Assembly (NCBI GenBank): GCA_013619035.1
Contig: JABXKX010000513.1
Coordinates: 1-17,539 of the forward strand
DNA: 17,539 nt
Reading direction: 5' to 3'
From: Peptostreptococcaceae bacterium
Lineage (GTDB): Bacteria > Bacillota_A > Clostridia > Peptostreptococcales > Acidaminobacteraceae
Positions 14,455 through 17,539 of this stretch are shown here, piece by piece. The notes below the pieces were generated by a model. It searched no databases and was not told where the DNA came from. It was given only the letters and a program-made list of their open reading frames with translations. Both the position numbers and the translations under genes were made by a program. Within the stretch, counting starts at the first letter, position 1, and each line of letters begins with the position of its first letter.

Positions 14455-14685
14455 TTAACCTTTTACGAATGGTAATAAAGCCATGATTCTTGCTCTTTTG
14501 ATTTCGATAGTTAAAGCTCTCTGGTGCTTTGCACAAGTTCCAGTTACTCTTCTAGGTAAAATTTTACCTCTTTCAGATAAGTATCTTTGAAGCTTCTTAA
14601 CATCTTTGTAATCTATTTGAGAATCTTTGCTAGCGCAAAATTGACATACTTTTTTTCTTCTGTTTCCTGGTTTCTTAAAAGCCAT
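14455..14685 (-). CDS. rpsR: 30S ribosomal protein S18
   Basis: Small-subunit ribosomal protein that binds 16S rRNA together with S6 in the platform. The 76-residue protein contains the hallmark C-Q-F-C near the N terminus, [24 protein letters not shown] and a basic C-terminal helix. The four-ligand set C-x-x-C plus C-x-x-H suggests the zinc-binding form of the protein. AGGAGGG lies 8 nt before the ATG. It is the last gene of rpsF-ssb-rpsR, with the terminator right behind it. Confidence 0.98.
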   Translation of the reverse strand: MAFKKPGNRRKKVCQFCASKDSQIDYKDVKKLQRYLSERGKILPRRVTGTCAKHQRALTIEIKRARIMALLPFVKG

Positions 14686-14705
14686 GTTTTGTCCCTCCTT
14701 TTCCT

Positions 14706-15209
14706 CTAGAATGGAATATCATCGTCTCCATCAATCGCTTGGAATCCATTAAAATCATCTTGATTGTTAGATTGCTTTTGCGGTTGACCTTGTGATGGTT
14801 GTTGTTGTGGTTGTTGTGGTTTATTATAATTTTGTTGTTGGTTATACCCCTGGTTTTGAGGTTGTTGGTTTTGTTGTGAACGACCATTACTGTCTCCCCA
14901 CTCTAAGAACTCAACTCTATTAGCAACAATTTCAATATTATAATGCTTAACACCATTTTTATCTTCGTAGTTGTTGTTTCTCATGTTGCCGTTAACTGCT
15001 ACCAATCTACCTTTTTTTAAGTAGTTAGCACAGTTTTCTGCTGACTTACCCCAAACAACAATGTTAAAGAAATCAGCATCAGGTTGACCCTCTTTTTTGA
15101 ATTCTCTATTAACAGCTAAACTAAATCTTGCAACAGCTGTTCCACTATTTGGGATAAATCTCAATTCAGGGTCTCTTGTCAAACGTCCTATTAATATGAC
15201 TTGATTCAT
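14706..15209 (-). CDS. ssb: Single-stranded DNA-binding protein
   Basis: Homotetrameric protein coating single-stranded DNA in replication and repair. The OB fold spans about 1-105 ([17 protein letters not shown], then [12 protein letters not shown]). Next is a low-complexity Q/N/P-rich flexible linker (about 108-155), and the acidic tip D-D-D-I-P-F recruits partner proteins. Length (167) is typical for Bacillota. It starts 9 nt after rpsF, with AGGGTGAT overlapping the rpsF stop. The repetitive glutamine codons of the linker produce an Asn-rich reading frame in another phase, which is not a gene. Confidence 0.98.
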   Translation of the reverse strand: MNQVILIGRLTRDPELRFIPNSGTAVARFSLAVNREFKKEGQPDADFFNIVVWGKSAENCANYLKKGRLVAVNGNMRNNNYEDKNGVKHYNIEIVANRVEFLEWGDSNGRSQQNQQPQNQGYNQQQNYNKPQQPQQQPSQGQPQKQSNNQDDFNGFQAIDGDDDIPF

Positions 15210-15218
15210 GATATCACC

Positions 15219-15506
15219 CTACTTTTCTTCTTTGTTAATAACCACGTATCTTAAAACATCATCCGAGATTTTGAAATTTCTTTCTAGTTCTCTTGGAAGC
15301 TCAGTACTTGACTTAAAATCTACTAATACATAATAACCTTCAGTTAATTTTTCGATTTCGTAAGCTAATTTTTTTGTTCCCCACTCGTCAACTTTAGTCA
15401 CTTCACCGTCGTTATTAATGATTCCAGTGAATTTCTCGATCAACGCTACGCGAGCAGCCTCTTCGATATTGTTCTTTAATACGAAAAGAGTTTCATACTT
15501 TCTCAT
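15219..15506 (-). CDS. rpsF: 30S ribosomal protein S6
   Basis: Small-subunit protein of 95 residues that forms a heterodimer with S18 on the ribosomal platform. Typical elements are M-R-K-Y-E-T-L-F-V-L at the start, the D-E-W-G-T-K-K-L-A-Y-E-I block and G-Y-Y-V-L-V-D-F, ending before the variable acidic tail. GGGAGGTG precedes the ATG. It is the first gene of rpsF-ssb-rpsR, behind its own promoter and a structured leader that may bind the S6-S18 dimer for feedback control. Confidence 0.98.
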   Translation of the reverse strand: MRKYETLFVLKNNIEEAARVALIEKFTGIINNDGEVTKVDEWGTKKLAYEIEKLTEGYYVLVDFKSSTELPRELERNFKISDDVLRYVVINKEEK

Positions 15507-15573
15507 AATTACACCTCCCTATGGTCTGATTGGCCCCAAAACAGGGCAGAGAGTAATAGTCATTTCTATTACA
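15507..15573 (-). promoter_or_regulatory. Structured rpsF leader, possible S6:S18-binding autoregulatory RNA
   Basis: The leader begins with a perfect 7-bp hairpin (15566-15572 with 15553-15559). A second element follows in which GCCC pairs with GGGC, outside it UCU pairs with AGA, and a one-sided bulge carries CCAAUC. A CCCU stretch could instead pair with AGGG at the ribosome site. Known S6:S18 leader motifs use a CCG-containing bulge; here I see CCA, so the match is partial. Confidence 0.4.
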
Positions 15574-15580
15574 TCATCAC

Positions 15581-15609
15581 ATTATATCACCAAACTCTAT
15601 TGAGTTCAA
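15581..15609 (-). promoter_or_regulatory. Promoter of rpsF-ssb-rpsR
   Basis: On minus, TTGAAC (15604-15609), 17 bp, then a perfect TATAAT (15581-15586). Transcription should start near 15574, just before the leader hairpin. Confidence 0.85.
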
Positions 15610-15618
15610 CAATTATTT

Positions 15619-15846
15619 TTACGAATTTTTTATTTCTAAACTTTGCTTATCTACAGGTTCTCCGTCTCTTAAAACTTTTTTAATTCTCTTTTCTAAATTT
15701 CGACGTTCTATCCAAATCTGCTTATCACAACCTGTACATTTTATTCGAAAATCCATACCAACTCTCATGATTTCAAAATCATGGCTCCCACATGGATGAT
15801 TCTTTTTAGTCGTAATAATATCACCTACGGCAAGATTTAATGGCAT
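15619..15846 (-). CDS. DUF951 domain-containing protein
   Basis: Small protein of 75 residues found widely in Bacillota, usually near the rpsF cluster or the chromosome-partitioning genes; its function is unknown. The conserved pattern is seen: D-I-I-T-T-K-K-N-H-P-C-G-S at 9-21 and K-C-T-G-C-D-K-Q-I-W-I-E-R at 36-48. The C-G-S and C-x-x-C groups could bind zinc. AGGAGGGG before the ATG overlaps the DUF3343 stop codon. It is the last gene of the cvpA-yedF-DUF3343-DUF951 run. No terminator follows, so some transcription may continue into rpsF. Confidence 0.92.
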   Translation of the reverse strand: MPLNLAVGDIITTKKNHPCGSHDFEIMRVGMDFRIKCTGCDKQIWIERRNLEKRIKKVLRDGEPVDKQSLEIKNS

Positions 15847-15854
15847 AGCCCCTC

Positions 15855-16109
15855 CTATATTTTTTTGAAATTCATTGTATCATCTAAACGTGTTACTTCA
15901 TAACATTGATTCATTTCACCAAATGAATCTCCCATCAAAGACTTTATTGTCTCTAGATCTTTTGTTGAGGCTTTTATCGAAATGCCACAGTTGGCACTAA
16001 GCTGTCTTGGCGTTGGGATGATTTCAATTTCTAATCCTTCTAGAGTCTTTTCAGCTTTTATGGCTTTATGCGTCGACTCAAATGTTATTACCAAATATGA
16101 TTTTTCCAT
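15855..16109 (-). CDS. DUF3343 domain-containing protein (selenium-associated)
   Basis: Small protein of 84 residues. The family is often encoded beside YedF in selenium-using bacteria, where it is suspected of a role in selenium or sulfur transfer. Visible features are the start K-S-Y-L-V-I-T-F-E-S-T-H-K-A-I-K-A-E and the block P-T-P-R-Q-L-S-A-N-C41-G-I-S, whose cysteine is the obvious reactive residue. The ATG directly abuts the YedF stop codon with no gap, so translation is coupled. Function is inferred from context only. In a selenium-using organism it would support the reading of the copA TGA as selenocysteine. Confidence 0.9.
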   Translation of the reverse strand: MEKSYLVITFESTHKAIKAEKTLEGLEIEIIPTPRQLSANCGISIKASTKDLETIKSLMGDSFGEMNQCYEVTRLDDTMNFKKI

Positions 16110-16697
16110 TTATAATTTAATCACTTTCATACTGTTATTAAGATGTTCAACTATTGTATACATATTTGAAACACCACCCACTGATAAACTTGATGTTAAT
16201 CCATAAAAATCTAAGCAAGTGCCACATGATACGATTTCAACACCTTTTGATTCTAAAGCTTGAAGATCTTTTAATACCTTTGATCCTTCAGTTGCTAGTT
16301 TAACACCTGAGTTCAAAAAGACTATGGTTTGTGGAACAACATCCAGTTCACTTAATGTATAGAAGTATCCTTTAATTAGAATATCTCCTAAATCGTCATC
16401 ACCATCTCCAAATTTATCAGACCCACATAGAACAACAGAATCAAAGAAATCACCTTTCTTCTCAATAATTGTTTCAGTATCTGTATTTTTTGTAATATCA
16501 ATATAAAACTCACCATCATCTTCAACAACATGACATTCAAAATGTAAGCTTTTTGCTAGTTTTGTTACATTTTCTTTTGCAATCATATTATCAACAATTG
16601 TTAATACATTCCCAGCAGCAATTGCATCTAATGCTTTTTTTGTTTTAATAACAGGAACTGGACAACCCAATCCTCTTGCATCTACTGTTGTTTGCAT
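16110..16697 (-). CDS. yedF: Sulfurtransferase-like selenium metabolism protein YedF
   Basis: Two-domain protein of 195 residues. The N-terminal TusA-like domain (about 1-70) carries the C12-P-V-P motif in D-A-R-G-L-G-C-P-V-P. The C-terminal DsrE-like domain (about 85-195) has I-V-F-L-N-S-G-V-K-L and the pair C158-G-T-C161. This fusion defines the YedF family that co-occurs with selD and is thought to handle selenium for selenophosphate, although its exact reaction is not settled. The ATG follows AGGAGG. It sits after cvpA and is coupled to DUF3343. Its presence indicates that this organism uses selenium. Other explanations (general sulfur transfer) remain possible. Confidence 0.93.
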   Translation of the reverse strand: MQTTVDARGLGCPVPVIKTKKALDAIAAGNVLTIVDNMIAKENVTKLAKSLHFECHVVEDDGEFYIDITKNTDTETIIEKKGDFFDSVVLCGSDKFGDGDDDLGDILIKGYFYTLSELDVVPQTIVFLNSGVKLATEGSKVLKDLQALESKGVEIVSCGTCLDFYGLTSSLSVGGVSNMYTIVEHLNNSMKVIKL

Positions 16698-16706
16698 AGA
16701 ACCTCC

Positions 16707-17411
16707 TTATATAAAACCTTCAAATATATACATTACAATATTATACTTATAAAAATAAATAGCAATTTGTGATGTTTCCAATGCTTCAACCATCTTAAAA
16801 TCACTAAATACAGGACTTAAAATCACAACAACTAAGACCAATAACATTGCAAAGAAAACACCTTTTACACATCCAAATAAGAATCCGGACAATTTGTTGA
16901 CCCCGTTTAGAACGGGCAACTGGAACACCGCATTAAGTATATGTCCTATGATTCGAATCCCTAAGTATACCAAAGCGAAAATAACAACCATACTGATAAT
17001 AGTCAGTAATTTTTCTGCTAACCATGAAGAAAATAGTTCGCTGAAACTATTAACATTCGTTTGTATCATCTGATCAAAGCCATCACTTTCAACAAATTGT
17101 TTTACCAGTGATGATAAAAACTCTGATTGTGGCAATTGATCTGCGATTTGATCGGTTGGTAAAGATTGTACTTCTGAGAGTTCTGGCAACTGGACATTCT
17201 GAAATGTTTCTTGAATACCGATTCTAACCTTATTCAACAAATCAAAACGTTCATTTAAGAATACATACATTGTCATGTAGTATAATTTTGCACACATGAA
17301 TCCAGCGACAATACTAACAATATTTACAACAGACTTAATCAATCCTCTAAACCAACCTAAGCCGATATTAATTACCAATATCAAAAGAACCGCTATATCT
17401 AACCAATTCAT
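16707..17411 (-). CDS. CvpA family membrane protein
   Basis: Inner-membrane protein of 234 residues in the CvpA (colicin V production) family. M-N-W-L-D-I-A-V-L at the start and G-L-G-W-F-R-G-L-I around 17-25 are family hallmarks. Four membrane segments are visible: about 5-21, 26-45, 137-158 and 178-198, with a hydrophilic loop of about 80 residues between the second and third. In other bacteria CvpA proteins affect envelope homeostasis, but the molecular role is unclear. The ATG at 17411 has AGGAG 5-6 nt upstream, and yedF follows after 9 nt. It is probably co-transcribed with the partial gene upstream. Confidence 0.9.
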   Translation of the reverse strand: MNWLDIAVLLILVINIGLGWFRGLIKSVVNIVSIVAGFMCAKLYYMTMYVFLNERFDLLNKVRIGIQETFQNVQLPELSEVQSLPTDQIADQLPQSEFLSSLVKQFVESDGFDQMIQTNVNSFSELFSSWLAEKLLTIISMVVIFALVYLGIRIIGHILNAVFQLPVLNGVNKLSGFLFGCVKGVFFAMLLVLVVVILSPVFSDFKMVEALETSQIAIYFYKYNIVMYIFEGFI

Positions 17412-17420
17412 AATCTACTC

Positions 17421-17539
17421 CTAATAGGCTAATTCTAAGACTTCTATAAAATCATTGAATTCAATAATCACTCTATCTTCATTTAGCCATTCTACATCAT
17501 TTATTTTCTTATTACTTTCATATGATGCTAGAAGTATAC
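17421..17539 (-). CDS. 3' end of an unrecognised gene, truncated by the window
   Basis: On minus, an open frame enters from the right edge and ends at TAG 17421-17423, giving 38 C-terminal residues (I-L-L-A-S-Y-E-S-N-K-K at the edge, V-I-I-E-F-N-D-F-I-E-V-L-E-L-A-Y at the end). It lies 9 nt before cvpA, as expected of an upstream operon member. The tail is acidic and soluble. I do not recognise the family, and it is too short to assign. Confidence 0.55.
   Translation of the reverse strand, partial: ILLASYESNKKINDVEWLNEDRVIIEFNDFIEVLELAY

Noticed and set aside
14675..14887. Minus-strand Asn-rich open frame inside ssb
   Set aside because: An out-of-phase reading of the Gln-rich repetitive SSB linker; no start signal.

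Overview
This window looks like chromosomal DNA from a low-GC, Gram-positive anaerobe of the Bacillota, most likely a Clostridia-type organism. The support is AT-rich sequence, AGGAGG-type ribosome binding sites before nearly every gene, lipoprotein signal peptides, the rpsF-ssb-rpsR cluster, and DUF951, DUF3343 and YedF-family genes. It is a housekeeping-type region with no sign of phage, insertion sequences, CRISPR or tRNA/rRNA genes. Most genes lie on the minus strand. Only the truncated first gene, a small thioredoxin and RNase HI are on plus. I cannot name the genus.

Layout, left to right: the C-terminal bulk of an M3 oligopeptidase (+) ends at a bidirectional terminator. It faces a minus-strand copper operon consisting of an excisionase-type regulator, the P1B ATPase CopA and the chaperone CopZ. 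Upstream of that is a corrinoid uptake operon (binding lipoprotein, permease, ATPase) driven from a promoter with a palindromic spacer and a cobalamin riboswitch with terminator and antiterminator. Next comes a roughly 190-bp cluster of same-orientation DnaA boxes, then a CxxC thioredoxin-like gene (+). Methylglyoxal synthase and a chorismate mutase/prephenate dehydratase (overlapping, minus), an M1-type lipoprotein peptidase, an Lrp/AsnC regulator, divergent RNase HI, a TPR-like protein, a Nudix hydrolase with a DUF6440 partner, rpsR-ssb-rpsF, DUF951-DUF3343-YedF-CvpA, and the 3' end of an unrecognised gene complete the window.

The main discovery candidate is CopA. Conceptual translation breaks it into two frame-consistent pieces at one in-frame TGA, which sits exactly at the first cysteine of the second heavy-metal-binding motif (M-T-TGA-A-A-C). 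The TGA is followed, after exactly 11 nt, by a 17-nt hairpin (6-bp stem, AGUUA loop) with the geometry of a bacterial SECIS element. The first metal-binding domain encodes the same protein motif with TGT and no hairpin. Other genes here use TGA as an ordinary stop, and the window also carries YedF and DUF3343, families associated with selenium metabolism. I therefore annotate one continuous 806-residue selenoprotein copper ATPase with a UxxC metal-binding site, rather than a broken gene.

Second-tier observations are the off-origin DnaA-box cluster, an unusual Cys/His-containing regulator in place of CsoR or CueR in the copper operon with a palindromic operator in its promoter, and layered transcriptional plus riboswitch control of corrinoid uptake.
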